Shown here piece by piece: positions 33,911 to 45,729 of a stretch of DNA of 64,000 nt. Where the stretch lies: NCBI GenBank assembly GCA_958295665.1, contig OY282558.1:187404015-187468014 (forward strand), read 5' to 3'. Position numbers and translations under genes: made by a program. Source of the DNA: Tipula vernalis (taxonomy: Eukaryota; Arthropoda; Insecta; Diptera; Tipulidae). Each line of letters opens with the position of its first letter. Position 1 is the stretch's first letter. The notes under the pieces were generated by a model. That model had not been told where the DNA came from and did no database searches. It worked only from the letters and a program-made list of their open reading frames with translations.

Positions 33911-34966
33911 AGGTGTCACCTAGTGTATAATAGAAGAAGTTAAATTAATAGCTCAATCTTTAACTGTATTAAAATGGAATTTTCCATGATAAAATTGTTC
34001 TACACTATTCTAACTAGAAAAATCATGAGCTTTCTAGAAGTTTGGTTTGTGTATATAAAAAGGCGAACTAAGTCGAATTGGATTAGTAGTATTTGGAAAG
34101 CGACAGTGTGAGGATTAATGCTGTGTGCCTCAGAAGACTTTTCAAACTAAACTTTTGTAAACCCAGTAATTCATGCAATATTTCAATAGATGTCACTAGG
34201 TTAAAAGTATTCAGTTGTGCCTTATACTCAACTAAACTTTTCAAATGTCATTCAAATTTTATAAACCACTCAAAATATTGTAATATTATAAATTTTTTAT
34301 TACAATATTATGTTGTAATATTATAACTAATTTAACATTGTACATTTAAAATAGTTCAGCCTTTCAAAATTCAATCTATTTCACCACCCCCAGTTTTATT
34401 ATTATGTATTTATATGAAATTCAAATACATACATTTCGTCACTCATCTTCGCTTGAACTAAAATTTCCATCAAACTGGACATATACTTTATGTACAGTTT
34501 TGTGGCTTTTTTTAGTAGCTTTATATTTTTCTCCGTTGTTTATTTTGTACATTTTGGTAATTTAATTTTTAATTTGCACTTACTAGAGTTTTAAACTGTA
34601 CGTCACACATATTGAAAAGTCGTTGAAAAGTAACCTCGTAAATTGACTTTTCACCTAGCATCTATGAGGAAGTAGCGGAAGCTTCAAAATTTGAAAAGTT
34701 TAGTTTGAGAAGTCTTCTGAGGCACACAGCATAAAAAGTAATTAAAAAGTGATTTAAAAATTGTGTAGTTCGAAATAAAAATTATAAGTGAACAGTAAAA
34801 TTTGAGAATAATTTATGTAAAGTGATTTTGTGAATTTTTATTGATAAGCTGTGTTGTAATATGTTGTAATTTTGTGAAATAAATAAATTCGTTGGAGATA
34901 AATTAAATTGATTTTGTATTATTCACAATCCAGTGATACGAACCTTAATTGACAAGGCAAAAACGT

Positions 34967-34970
<4 letters not shown>
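33911..34970 (+). repeat. Second solo LTR, opposite orientation, with MITE insertion
   Basis: It matches the same LTR in the other orientation, from GGTGTCACCTAG to CGTAACA at 34970. Its first bases are missing or altered. The two LTRs meet head to head across about 17 bp. A MITE interrupts it at 34119-34731. Confidence 0.85.
34119..34731. mobile_element. 613-bp MITE with TAA duplication
   Basis: The ends are inverted repeats of about 38 bp (TGCTGTGTGCCTCAGAAG...), flanked by TAA at 34116-34118 and 34732-34734. The undisturbed LTR at 58.8 kb confirms the insertion point. A TAA duplication fits PIF/Harbinger (TWA). No transposase is present. Confidence 0.8.

Positions 34971-35057
<87 letters not shown>
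34971..35057. repeat. (AT)n microsatellite
   Basis: About 87 bp of pure AT repeat starting directly at the LTR end. Confidence 0.95.
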
Positions 35058-35060
<3 letters not shown>

Positions 35061-35188
35061 AATCGAAATGTCATACAACTGCGTGAAGTTAGGAAACTTT
35101 TAGTTACTAGCGATATAAGAGTATAATAGCCAAGCTTTCAATAGAAATTTCCGTAATAGCTTGCTATCCGGAGCTAATAAAAAAATGC

Positions 35189-36026
35189 ACTTAATAATAA
35201 TGAAATGAATCAAACTATCAATAAAACTTAAGCATATGTGTGTAGTTTTCAAATTAACATTGTTTTGTTTGTGTCCCAGTTGAAAATCTTGCGATGAATT
35301 TCGACGCAAGCTTTACGTCGAGGCATATACGATTTTAGCTTACATCTTTCTCTGATGTAAGACATACACCAAAAATATATTTCACACAATTACCACTATA
35401 TGCGATGTAAAGTTGCAGCTAAATAATGTGAATACACATTAATCGTTCATCGACACACTTACGACATAAATTTTAATTTTAACTTGAGGAGCACTTCGAT
35501 AATTGTGTTTGTAAATTTTAATTTTCTGGATTCTTTTTCGGGATTTTTAGTTTCTGTATATTTTTCGAAATAAGGTAGCCAACCCGTTTTAAGACTTGGC
35601 TAATTCTTAACCGAGTATGATTAAATTCGATTTAGTTAACCCGTAGTAGGTCTCTAGAGTAATCTTTCCACGGTACTCATCTGAAAATACAGAGGTCTTA
35701 CTGAGTCAACCAAGTATATTTTACACAGTGGATAAAAGCAGTTTCTACAATAAAATCATTTAAATATGACTCACCTTGTTTTTTTATCACAATTATTTTT
35801 GGTACAAATTAAAGTTTCTCTGTATTTGTAAAATTAAAGGCTAATATAATATCTAGAAAGCATAATTTACAATTTAATTGATATATTGACAATTTAACTA
35901 TTTATTATTGTTTTTGTTTGTTATTTTTAAAGCGTACTAGTTTTTTGATATAATTTACATTCTAATGTAATTTACATAGTTTTTAATTTTTTACTTGTAA
36001 AATTACCACTCCACAAACAATTATAG
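35189..36026. other. AT-rich region, no gene
   Basis: Nothing recognised. Confidence 0.5.
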
Positions 36027-36643
36027 TTATTATTGTTATTATTATTGGAGAGCCATGTGGGAGATTCAGCCACCTCGCACTGCGACCTAAAAGATCTATT
36101 GTGCTAGACTCTGCTTAATTATCTGTCAAGTCAATATTCAGGTTCTTAATGAACTTGATAATACTGCCAGCCGGTACGTGATACATACTATCTGGGCTTA
36201 TTGCTCTTCCTTCAAGATGTTTACTCCAGCATGTAGTTCCGCTAGAAAGACGGTAGCATTGGAACCCAAGGACTTCGAGAGGGCTCTCCCACTCCCATAT
36301 ATTCCTACCCCTGCCCCGTCTTCCGGGTGATTTTACTCTTACGAATTGCTGGGAATTGCAAATCGCCTGTAGGTCACCCAACTTTACTACAGGAAGGCTA
36401 AATACAACTGGAGGGAGCCTGGTATCCAGAGTTCGCATGCTTTGGACTGATTAACCTATCAGGCATTCATCCATCGGCATATGCTATTCCACCTTAGATG
36501 AGGGTTTTTTGTCAAGGTTTCCTCCTTTAGCGCCGTACCTTAGCCTATGCCAAATGGCCAAAAATGTGCCAAATGGCCTTAGTTACCAGTGGTTGACACG
36601 AGGAGGCAGCACGTACACTTGCGAACTGCGAACAGGTTACCCC
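36027..36643 (-). mobile_element. Internally deleted copy of the LOA-type family
   Basis: On the minus strand, 5' UTR sequence (36643-36385, matching about 21085-20830) is joined to a scrap of RNase H (matching about 16500-16398) and then to the ORF2 end, 3' UTR and TAA tail (matching about 15795-15602). Two large deletions removed ORF1 and most of ORF2. The deletion joints happen to leave an open frame of 107 codons (36115-36438) fusing UTR-derived and ORF2-derived pieces. Confidence 0.85.
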
Positions 36644-38660
36644 AGGCATACCAGGTATGTTTATAATTTTACCTGAATTAATTTTTACGCTAATTATTAC
36701 ATTATGGAGCAATTATTACATGGTGAGGAACTGTTCAGAAGCAACAGTTCTACAGATAAGTAACAAAGTAGATTTACTAAATTTTCAGTTAAAGGTTGTT
36801 TATTTCTAACACATTATCTGACTATAATGAAGGAATTCGATAACTTTAATTATAACTCCATAATGTTTCTGATAGTGAAATGTTTTTAATACCTATCGGA
36901 GCTTATAAAACTAATTTAGCAAATTAGCATTAATTTTTGTAAATCTACAACACTAAATTATTAACGACTCCATGTAACAAGTATTGAAATCCCAGATTTA
37001 AAACCACATTTCAACAATAAATGGTATGTTGATTGCTTTCCAATTGAGCTCACCATAACCCTGATATTATTTTCAGTAGAGTAGAAACGTTACAGTGGTA
37101 GGGTAATTTTATCAAAAAAATCTTTGTGATTAAAATGGCAAAAAGGTGATAAATTTGTATAATCGGATTATGACTTAAATTAATAATACAAGTATTAAAA
37201 GTAACAGAAATAATGCTAGTAAATATAATAAACAATGAGGTTAAACAATATAAATCACAATTATTTACCTTAAAGTTTAACGTTGTTGCTTATTCCCAGT
37301 TATTTTATCATTTGAGAATCTCAATATTTTTTATAAATAAATTGGGTTGAAATGTTTATTTGAGCTTTAGATTATGTACTTAAATATGACAGCTGTTTAT
37401 CCATAATTTTTATAAACGCTTAATTTAAAAGAAAATAATATTCAGATGATATATAGAACTAACTTTAGAAAATATTGTGCGGTTTATGTACGAGTTATTT
37501 GGTATTTTCACTGTCTTATTTTGAGCTTAGAAGCTACTACATTTTTAGCTACTTAATATTTTTAAGCGACATTCTGGAAGTAAGAAGAACCTAAATTAAA
37601 CCGATTCGAACGGAAACAACTTAGAGACAAAAGAAACATAGATGAGTTCAAAAGACAAGCGAGTTCTAAAAAATAAATCACAGAAGATTTATTTTAAAAC
37701 ATTTTTTAATTGTTTACCTCGAAATCAAACAGACAATTATTCAAGAACATTTCAGTCAAATTCCACTTAATATTTTGTATTAAGAAAATATTTGGTTACC
37801 AAGGACTAAAACATTGGAAAATATACAACAAATAAATTAAATTTATTCCATTCACATCATAATCATGCCATTATTGAAAATGTTTTTCAATTTTCAATTC
37901 CTAACGAATCTAGACGGAACAAATAAAGTAAATTAAAATGGATTGTGTACTACAATGAAAAAAAAAAATGCTAATTACATTATAATTTTCATTTCATGTT
38001 TTCAATGTATTCTGACTCAATTATTTTACATTGTTTATATGAGTATTACAGTAACGATAACAACAAAACTATAGGAACATAACCGTAGGGTCTAAAGTTA
38101 TTTTTTTTTAGAATCATTTTATAGTACTCTAGACAAATTGAATGTTGTACCAAAAATAAAATTCTTCATCTTGCGAAGAGGAAGAGAACAAAAGAAAGCG
38201 TATTGTTTAAGAATTATATCAAAACGATGTTGTACATTGTTTCGCAATAAATACAGCGAACTAAACTTTACAGTTTACACAAAACAATAAGAGGAATATT
38301 TAAATGTTTATAACACTTGAGTCAATGTTTTCCCGTTAATTTATTCTTCTTTCTGGAAGAAATGAAAATGAAATTAATATTTATATCTTTTTTGTGGGAA
38401 TCTTCGGATAATTGTTCGAAAACAACATATAGAGACAGGATTATGTTATTCGGTGTGTCTATATGCTATATCTTAATTTGACTGCGGCGTGGGAGTTTTT
38501 TTTACGTACTATACAAAAGCCTTTTAGAGTATAGACAAAGCATGTGAAAAATGAACTTGAAATAAGGGATACAGAAACACCTAAAATTCATTTATTTTCA
38601 TAGGTATGAAAAAACGCGATTTCGATTGACGAAAAAACATGAATAAAAAGTTAAACCCAG
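36644..38660. other. AT-rich region, no gene
   Basis: Nothing recognised apart from an inverted repeat at 38605-38690 (CGCGATTTCG and TGAAATCGCG) at the truncated end of the Penelope-like element. Confidence 0.5.
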
Positions 38661-39249
38661 TTAAATTTTTTCTGAAATCGCGTTTTTGTACGGATTTATA
38701 TCATTCAGTATGTATGTATTTTCGAAAAAATTTAGATATATATTGGCTAAAGTACCTGATAGCGGACTTCCCATTGGTAAACCTTCTTGTTGCGCGTAAA
38801 ATTTGTTGTCATGTTTAAAATAATTCATATCTGTAATTGTGGTTAATAATTTTATGATCTCGAATATTTTGTTGGCTTCTACGTTATTTCTTCGTAACAA
38901 ACCAGCTGTTATAGACAATGTAGCTTTCATTGGAATGTTGGTATACATATTAACGACATCAAATGATGCAAATTTGGCACCTGCCGGTATATTTATGGAT
39001 CTTTTTTTCGACTAGTTCAATATTGGTCTTAATTGTTGCATTGTTTTGTTTATATTCCTCTGCGTTCATGATTACCATTGTATTGCCTTTATTGGCTTTT
39101 GTGACTATGGCATTTTCATTGACTAATTTTTTCTTAATATTGGTTATGGTTTTATTTTCAGCTACATATACATATTTTGGGTATTGTTGCGTTGTGTTTA
39201 CTGCTTTGTTTCCAATTTCGTTGATAAACATAGTACGAATCTCATCCTG
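38661..39249 (-). pseudogene. Penelope-like element RT, 3' part of the split ORF
   Basis: Reading leftwards from the Harbinger edge, the frame gives QDEIRTMFINEIG, then NENAIVTKANKGNTMVIMN, typical of Penelope-like ORFs. A one-base frameshift follows, then motif A (FASFDVVNMYTNIP) and motif B (QQEGLPMGSPLSGTLANIYL). The sequence ends at 38661 before the catalytic YVDD of motif C, so palm and GIY-YIG domains are lost. The N-terminal part lies beyond the Harbinger insertion at 45730-46317, and the frame joins exactly once one CTG copy is removed. Confidence 0.88.
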
Positions 39250-39253
39250 GGGG

Positions 39254-39990
39254 TCAATTCTCGTTCTATGAAAAAATTGTATGAAAAAAATCTTCTCATT
39301 CCCCTTCTGTCACATCTTTTTCATTAGTTTTATTTCACGGAACAAAAATGTGCGATTCTTGTTGCCGTAATGAAAAAATGATTCAGCATAACGCTGAATA
39401 TTTTTACTTTCTTTTACTCTAGTAAAATAAAGTATAGTAATCATGAAAATTTTGGACCTTGAGATTTTTAGAGATTTATTTGTTTTGTGGTCCCCTGAGT
39501 CTGAAAAAGTCGGTTTCGAAATGGTGTCTGTCTGTCGGTCTGTCAGTCTCTCTGTGTCCTCTCTTTAGCCCAGATGGTTTAACCAATCGAACTGAAACTT
39601 CAGATTTAAGCTTTTTTGATAAATTGGGAAGTCCCAGTGAATTTTAATCCAAATCGGCTAACCGGAAGTGGCCACTCCCTTGGTCCAGAAAATTTATTTT
39701 GCAAATATCTTAAAAAGTATAAGGTTTACAAAAAAACTACTTTATACAAAATGTTTACAAAAATTAAAAAACAAAATTAAAAAAAAAAAATTCTCTGTTC
39801 GTAAAAGAAAGTCGTGTGTCGGCCACACCTCCATTTTTTTTTTTTTTTTTTTTTCATTTTGTACTAGATTGCTGAATGTATTTTGACATTTTGCTACACC
39901 TGTCATACACACGCAAAATAAATAATAATTACATAGATTTTCCCTAAACCTAATAACTTTTAATTTAATTACAAAATAACATTCTGTTTA
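39254..39990. other. Harbinger left non-coding region
   Basis: This stretch has a TCTGTCTGTCGGTCTGTC-type simple repeat (39525-39560), A- and T-runs (39770-39850) and no ORF of its own beyond a short spurious one. Confidence 0.5.
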
Positions 39991-40213
39991 TTATAATGAG
40001 CTTAACTATTCGAGTAATCATAGAGAGACGCAGCAGAAATAACCAAAGGTATGTACATAATTGTTTTAACAAAAAAGATTTACATAGAATTCTAACCAAA
40101 CATTGCAATACAATAAACTAATATTTTTGTTTACAAAAAATTGTATAATTTATGTAATTGTGATATAACATACTCGTATATAACAAAAACAAATTTTTCT
40201 GTATTTTATAGAT

Positions 40214-41189
40214 AATATTCGTGTCATTAGAAGTCGATTAAGGGACACACAAAATCCTTTTGAGATTCTGTCATACAGACAGTTCTCTGATTTATATAGA
40301 TTCCCTACTTCCCACGCAATTCCATGTTTTGTAAAAGTGCTGTGCGCATTGCGATTTTTTGCGATCGGAAGTTTCCAACGGGCAGTTGGTCAAGACGTCA
40401 TGGCAACGATGTCCCAAACGTCGGTTATTCGAACCATCACCGAAGTAGCGGAAGCCCTCAATGTAATATCGAACGAATATGTGCAATTTCCGACAAATCA
40501 GGAAATAATTCAATCAAAACAAACATTTTTTGAAATGTCCAACTTTCCTGGGATTATTGGTTTAGTGGATTGAACCCACATACGGGTTTGTGCGCCCAAA
40601 AGGAATATTGAACATGTCTACTACTGCCGGAAAGGTGGGCACTCAAAGAATGTGCAAATTGTATGCGATGAAAATTATAAAATATTTAATTTGAACGCGA
40701 GATTTGGAGGGACGGCGCGTGATGCGTATGTATGGCGTCGCTCTAATTTAAAACAAATTTTTGAAGAGAAATACTCGAGTGGGGAGTGACATTTTTGGCT
40801 TTTAGGAGACAGCGGCTACCCCTTACAGCCATGGTTGATGACCCATATGCAAAATGCCATTTCAGACGGTGAAATTAGGTATAATATACAGCATAAAAAT
40901 ACCCGTAGTTTAGTAGAACGGTGTAAGTATAGGTATATTCAAAAGCAGATTCCGATGTTTATCGAAGGAAAGGGTACTATATTACACCCCGGAAAAAGCC
41001 GGAAAAATAATAAACGCGTGCGCCGTCCTTCACAATATTTTAATAAAAGCTCGTCTTCCTTTGCCTGATGAAATTGAAAATGATGATAACGATGACGATG
41101 AAACAGTGACTTCTGAAATCAATCCACAATCAATTTTAACCGTAGCACGTAGAATACAGTCAAATATAGTGACTGAATATTTCAATTAG
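40214..41189 (+). pseudogene. PIF/Harbinger transposase, nearly full length
   Basis: Coding starts NIRVIRSRLRDTQNPFEIL after a possible 5' exon (39996-40048, good donor, although its phase does not fit). The family motifs follow in order: YRFPTSHAI, FFAIGSFQRAVGQ, the first catalytic D in GLVD.THI, where a TGA interrupts right after the D, then RDAYVWRRS, the second D in LLGDSGYPLQPWLMT, and the E in NTRSLVER. A frameshift near 40785 and another near 41040 precede the acidic C-terminal tail (stop 41187-41189). All three catalytic acids survive, but the enzyme cannot be made from this copy. Confidence 0.87.
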
Positions 41190-42359
41190 GTTTATTTATT
41201 TTTATTTTTTTCAATAAAAACAATATTCAACTGTTTTTGGTATTTTATAATTTATTTTTAATTTCATTTAAGGCAAGAAGAATGTTTTTAAATACATCAA
41301 GCTTTTATTTTTCGACTTGGATTTTTTCTCGCTTTAACTCGAGCTTCTTCTCCTCGAGGTTTATCAATTTCGACAAATCTTTGTCTTCATTCGAATTTGA
41401 TTTGGCCCGTTTTCTAGCCTTTCTGGCTGATGGTCGTGTGGTGAAGGGGGTAATGAGTTTATCTACCTGTGGTGCTACATTTATGTCACATACCACCGTT
41501 GATGATGGGATTGACATTGATGTCCCAGAAATTAGGTATTCAACATTGTTGTCTACATCAATAATTTCAATTGGCTCAGTTGACTGAAAATTAGATAAAG
41601 GGATATATCGTTATAATGATTAAAATAAAATCAGTGTAAAATTAATATGGTTATTGGCCACACCTAGTGTGTTTTATTGTGCACCAAGTTCCATTCTAGT
41701 AATGTCTCCGTCGACGGCTTGAGGAGTCATCATTGACAAAATTCGCTCCTCATTGTACGTTAATAGTTTTGGATTTTTCGCTCCTTTAACCCCGCTTTTT
41801 TTGTTTATCGCTGTTAACTGGGCATGGCGATTTTTTGCGTATAATCTGAAATAAAAATGTTAAAACGATAATGAGATTTTAAAAAAAAAACGTATAGGTA
41901 ATGTAACTAACTTTTAGTCCATCCAATAATTTCGCCATTTTGTCCCGTCCTTATTAGCCCCTCCTAGTCCATTTAACTCTTTCGACAAATTATTCCATGC
42001 GTTCTCTCGTGCTCGAGCCCCATCAACTGAGATAAACCTACATAATAATATAATAATACATTTTATACATACACATATAATAAAGATTTTTAACTTCATT
42101 TAGAACTAGGGAATCCAATACCAGTTGTTGGTAAACCGGGTTTACCGTAAATTTTTAATTACCGAAAAACCGGTAAATTTTCAAAATTTTACCGAAAATA
42201 CCGAAATTAAAAAATTTATTTTTATATTAGATTTACATAATTACATTGTATTTCAGTATGATACGAACTAGAATAGGGATAATAATATTGAATTTTTCTT
42301 GGAATTTTTAAAATACATGTTAACTCTCCTAATCAAGAAGATCAACTCCTATTGCACAC

Positions 42360-42511
42360 CACTGTATATGCATATTCATAATGTATATACACATACATAT
42401 ATATTCACAAACACACATATATACATACATACACTTGCACACACAAATATATACAAACATACAAACATACATTCAGATTCCTTACAGTTCAAGCAAAATC
42501 CCTACTCTACA

Positions 42512-42597
<86 letters not shown>
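42360..42597. repeat. Microsatellites inside the hAT element
   Basis: A CA/TA-rich stretch (about 42360-42480) is followed by pure (AT)n at about 42513-42597. The long Ile-Tyr ORFs across it are artefacts. Confidence 0.9.
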
Positions 42598-42600
<3 letters not shown>

Positions 42601-43033
42601 AAATAATAATTTACGACCAATTTTCGTGCTACCAAAAATACATAAAAATGGCGAGAGTACCGCTATTCGAAAAGTGCTCATATTATATTAGTGCAATCCA
42701 TCGCTACATGCTACATCATCATCCGTATGGCATATAAATTAAAATAGCAACACACAATGTACCAATTTACCACACATATCAATAAATAACGCACTGAATT
42801 ATATTTTTATTTACACTTTTTCATTCAAGTCATCAGTATTCAGTGATCAGTCAGTACGAACGCTTTTGATCGGTTTTAGTTAGATATAGTTTAAATTCAA
42901 TCAATAAGAAAATAACGTTACCTTTTTATATAAGTATCTAAAAAAACAATTTTTTTCTTCAAAGGTATGTTTTATTTAATTTAACAATAATTTAATAAAC
43001 GTTTAGCTACCCCGTAAATTTTATTTAAGTGTT

Positions 43034-44797
43034 ATGGATGTACAAAAAGAATCAAACAAAAACATCTGGAGTTATTTTAAAAAATTAAATAAAAAAATTT
43101 TAAAAACTGGAGGTGGTTCAACAAGCGGGCTACAGAACGGTTGCTTTGGATGGAATACCATTTGTAAAATTTTGCTCGTCCTACGATTTAAGGAAACTAT
43201 TGATAAATAAAGGATTATACGTTCCTTTATCCGCAACTACAATCAAAGAAATTGTAATGAACTACGGTGCCAGCATTAAAAAAGAGGTGAAACTCCATAT
43301 CCTAGAATATTTAAGTAATAAAGATGCAGGATTGAGCCTTAGCTTTGATGAATGGACGTCATTACGAAATCGAAAGTATATAAATATTAATGTTCATGGC
43401 TCAACTAAATTTTGGAATTTAGGGCTCGCTCGTATCAAAGACTCATTTGCTGCTAAGAATTGTTTTGAGACAGTTGAAACCAAACTCAATGAGTTTCACC
43501 TGGAAATCAACAAAATAATTGGAATGTCTACTGACGGAGCAGCAGTAATGATACGAGTTGGAAAAGACATGAATCTTATTCATCAATTGTGTCTCGCACA
43601 TGGAATTCATTTGGCGGTGATTAAAGTCTTGTACAACAAAAACGGATTTGCTGACGTTCAAACAAATGCGGATGAGCTAGCTCATTCAAACGAGGATGAT
43701 AATAGTGAAGGCGAAACTGAAAGTGATTGCGAAAATGGAGATTACATGGAAATATTTCCAGGATCAAATGAACATGAAGAAAATTTCGAAACAATTCAAC
43801 AATTATATCCGATCATAGCAAAAATCAAAAAAACTGTGAAAAGATTTCGTTATTCGACAAAAAATAATGATTTGTTACAGAAATACGTCGTTACAGATTT
43901 TAATAAAGAGCTTTGTTTGATTTTAGATACCAAAACCAGGTGGAATAGCTTGCTAGCAATGATGAAGAGATTCTATTTATTAAAAACATGTGTGCAAAAA
44001 TGTCTAATTGATTTGCAAATCGATGTAAGTTTTTCCGATAATGAGCTCAAAGCTGTTGATGAAATTATAACTTCTTTACTCCCAATAACAATGTCGTTGG
44101 AATCAATGTGTTCCAGTAATAGTACGCTACTCAGTGCTGATGCATCATTAAAATTCATGTTGGATGAATTATCAATTCAAAATAGCTTTTATAGCAATGA
44201 ATTGAAAAATGCATTAATATTTCAAATTAATAAGAGACGTACTCAATATTCTGACGTACTACAATATTTGCATAATTTAGATGACAATATTTCTGATCAT
44301 GAATACTTTGTTTTCAATCGTACAAACAAGTCTACGATAGCAAAACTGATTGTAAATTTAATTGAACGTTTGAATATGATAACTCCACCGACATCGGATG
44401 ATGGTCTGGTTGTAGTCTCTTCATCGGAGGATGAAGAACAAAGTGAAAAGAGTTAACTATGAAAGAACGTTTAATTTCTGCTATTAAAAAGAAAACTAAG
44501 CCACATGAATTGAAATTAAAACCTATAGAGCTAAACAACAAAAACATAACAACAATAATGCGAAGAGAAATTGCATTGTATGAACAAACTAAAGAATGTG
44601 GTGTCTGGCTTAATCGAGTCTATCAATATCTCTTGACAATAAAACCAACATCAGTAGACGCAGAGCGAGCATTTTCTTCGGCGGGACAAATTTGCAATAA
44701 AATAAGATCTCGTCTGAATGATGATACATTGGATATGTTATGTTTTCTACGAGCTTATTTTAACCAACAAAACGATATTTATAAATTAAATTTATAA
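43034..44797 (+). pseudogene. hAT transposase (BED finger, RNase H-like, dimerisation domain)
   Basis: ATG 43034 opens NIWSYFKKL, the start of a BED zinc finger, but the CxxC half is deleted and the frame shifts near 43110-43130. The main frame (43113-44456) has the catalytic region: LSFDEWTSL with the first D, GMSTDGAAVM with the second and the CLAHGIHLAV motif. A further frameshift near 44450 leads to the C-terminal hAT dimerisation domain (44459-44797), with LTIKPTSVDAERAFSSAG carrying the final catalytic E. It resembles ZBED-type hAT transposases in order and spacing. At least two lesions inactivate it. Confidence 0.9.
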
Positions 44798-45145
44798 TAT
44801 AGATTGTTTTTATTTATTCTATTATTGTTATTTTTTTCTATAAGAAAATCAATGAGACTGAACTCTATAAATTTGAATTTGAATTAACTGTATTGTTGCT
44901 AAGTACTTTTATGTAATATTATGTATATTTTTTAATATAACAAAAATGAAATTTTAACTTAAAAATGTCTTTTTTCTCAAAAAACAAAAATAATAAGTAA
45001 ATAATTAAGATATATTAGATGTTTCAATGATGTTTTTGTAGATTAAACAATTACCGAAATTTACCGGGAAACCGGTAAATTAAGGAAAAAAATACCGAAA
45101 CCGGTAAATGAAATTTTCGGTAAATTTGGATTCCCTATTTAGAAC

Positions 45146-45729
45146 CACCTGTCATGAGCCAAATCAAAATTAAGCTCCAAAAAATCGACAAGAAATGCTT
45201 TTGGTGCCTCGCTAGGCCTTTTGCCTTTCGGTGTTTTTTCCATGTTTCTAAATAAAAATTATAATAACTTTTATTTAAAATTTGTACGTTTGAAATATAT
45301 ATACTTATACTTACCCTTTCAATCTACTGTCACATAATAAACACTAGGTAGAAAAAAATTAACTTTTAACCGCTAATAAGGTTTCCTTAAATTTACCATA
45401 ATAGTAAATACAATAAATTGTCGCGAATTACGCTGGTAACATTTTATTAATCACAACATTTTTTGTTTTTATTTAATTTTATGAAAACTAATTTTAAAAT
45501 ATATTTGATCATTTTTTTCCATCTAAATTGTACATTTTGTATTTACAAAAAAATGATTTAAAAACTTATTAATATTTTCACGACCAAAATATTCGGTGAG
45601 AAAGTTTTTTTCATATGAAACGATTTTGACGTCATTTTTCTCCTTCTCATGGAACATGAATCGGAAATTAAGATTTATCACTGAAAAAACTTTTCATTGT
45701 ACTTTTACGATAGAACAAGAATTGACCCC
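45146..45729. other. Harbinger right end with accessory exon 1
   Basis: Besides exon 1, the stretch from 45250 to 45729 is AT-rich non-coding sequence with loose similarity to the left end and terminates in the inverted terminal repeat. Confidence 0.6.

Larger units (their letters stand above)
32436..35188. mobile_element. Element bounded by perfect 26-bp inverted repeats
   Basis: Positions 32436-32461 and 35163-35188 are exact inverted copies of a 26-bp sequence containing ATTAGCTCCGGATAGC. Further motif copies lie just inside the left end (32447-32480 hairpin and 32622-32665). No transposase is present; the interior holds two gypsy LTRs, a MITE and an AT microsatellite, so it looks like a non-autonomous transposon later loaded with other elements. 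Confidence 0.65.
42107..45137 (+). mobile_element. hAT transposon in the accessory-gene intron
   Basis: The ends are TAGGGAATCCAA and its inverse, flanked by an exact 8-bp duplication TTTAGAAC (42099-42106 and 45138-45145), the hAT hallmark. Subterminal regions hold many copies of ACCGGTAAA/TACCGAAA motifs. The element is 3031 bp with one broken transposase gene and an internal AT microsatellite. Confidence 0.95.
41305..45243 (-). pseudogene. Myb/SANT-like accessory gene of the Harbinger, four exons
   Basis: Exon 1 (45243-45149) starts MEKTPKGKRPSEAPKAFLVD and ends ...HDR at donor GTGG. Exon 2 (about 42037-41912) gives ARENAWNNLSKELNGLGG and TKWRNYWMD before a stop. Exon 3 (from 41845) gives KNPKLLTYNEERILSMMTP. 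Exon 4 (41583-41305) is an acidic linker and a Lys/Glu helix ending EKKLELKREKIQVEK. The NAWNNLS...KWRNYW core and domain order match insect Harbinger accessory proteins, which import the transposase and bind DNA. Exon 1 to exon 2 phase is correct across an intron that holds the whole hAT element. A stop at the end of exon 2 and another in exon 3 mark decay. Confidence 0.82.
39250..45729. mobile_element. PIF/Harbinger element inserted in the Penelope-like ORF
   Basis: Terminal inverted repeats begin GGGGTCAATTCTYGTTCTAT (39250 and, inverted, 45729). A 3-bp duplication CTG lies at 39247-39249 and 45730-45732. Inside are a DDE_Tnp_4 transposase (plus strand) and a convergent Myb/SANT-like accessory gene (minus strand), the typical PIF/Harbinger pair. 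The hAT element at 42107-45137 sits within it; without that insertion it would be about 3.4 kb. Confidence 0.92.

Noticed and set aside
42381..42737. 118-codon frame with long Ile-Tyr runs
   Set aside because: Produced by the (AT)n microsatellite in the hAT element.
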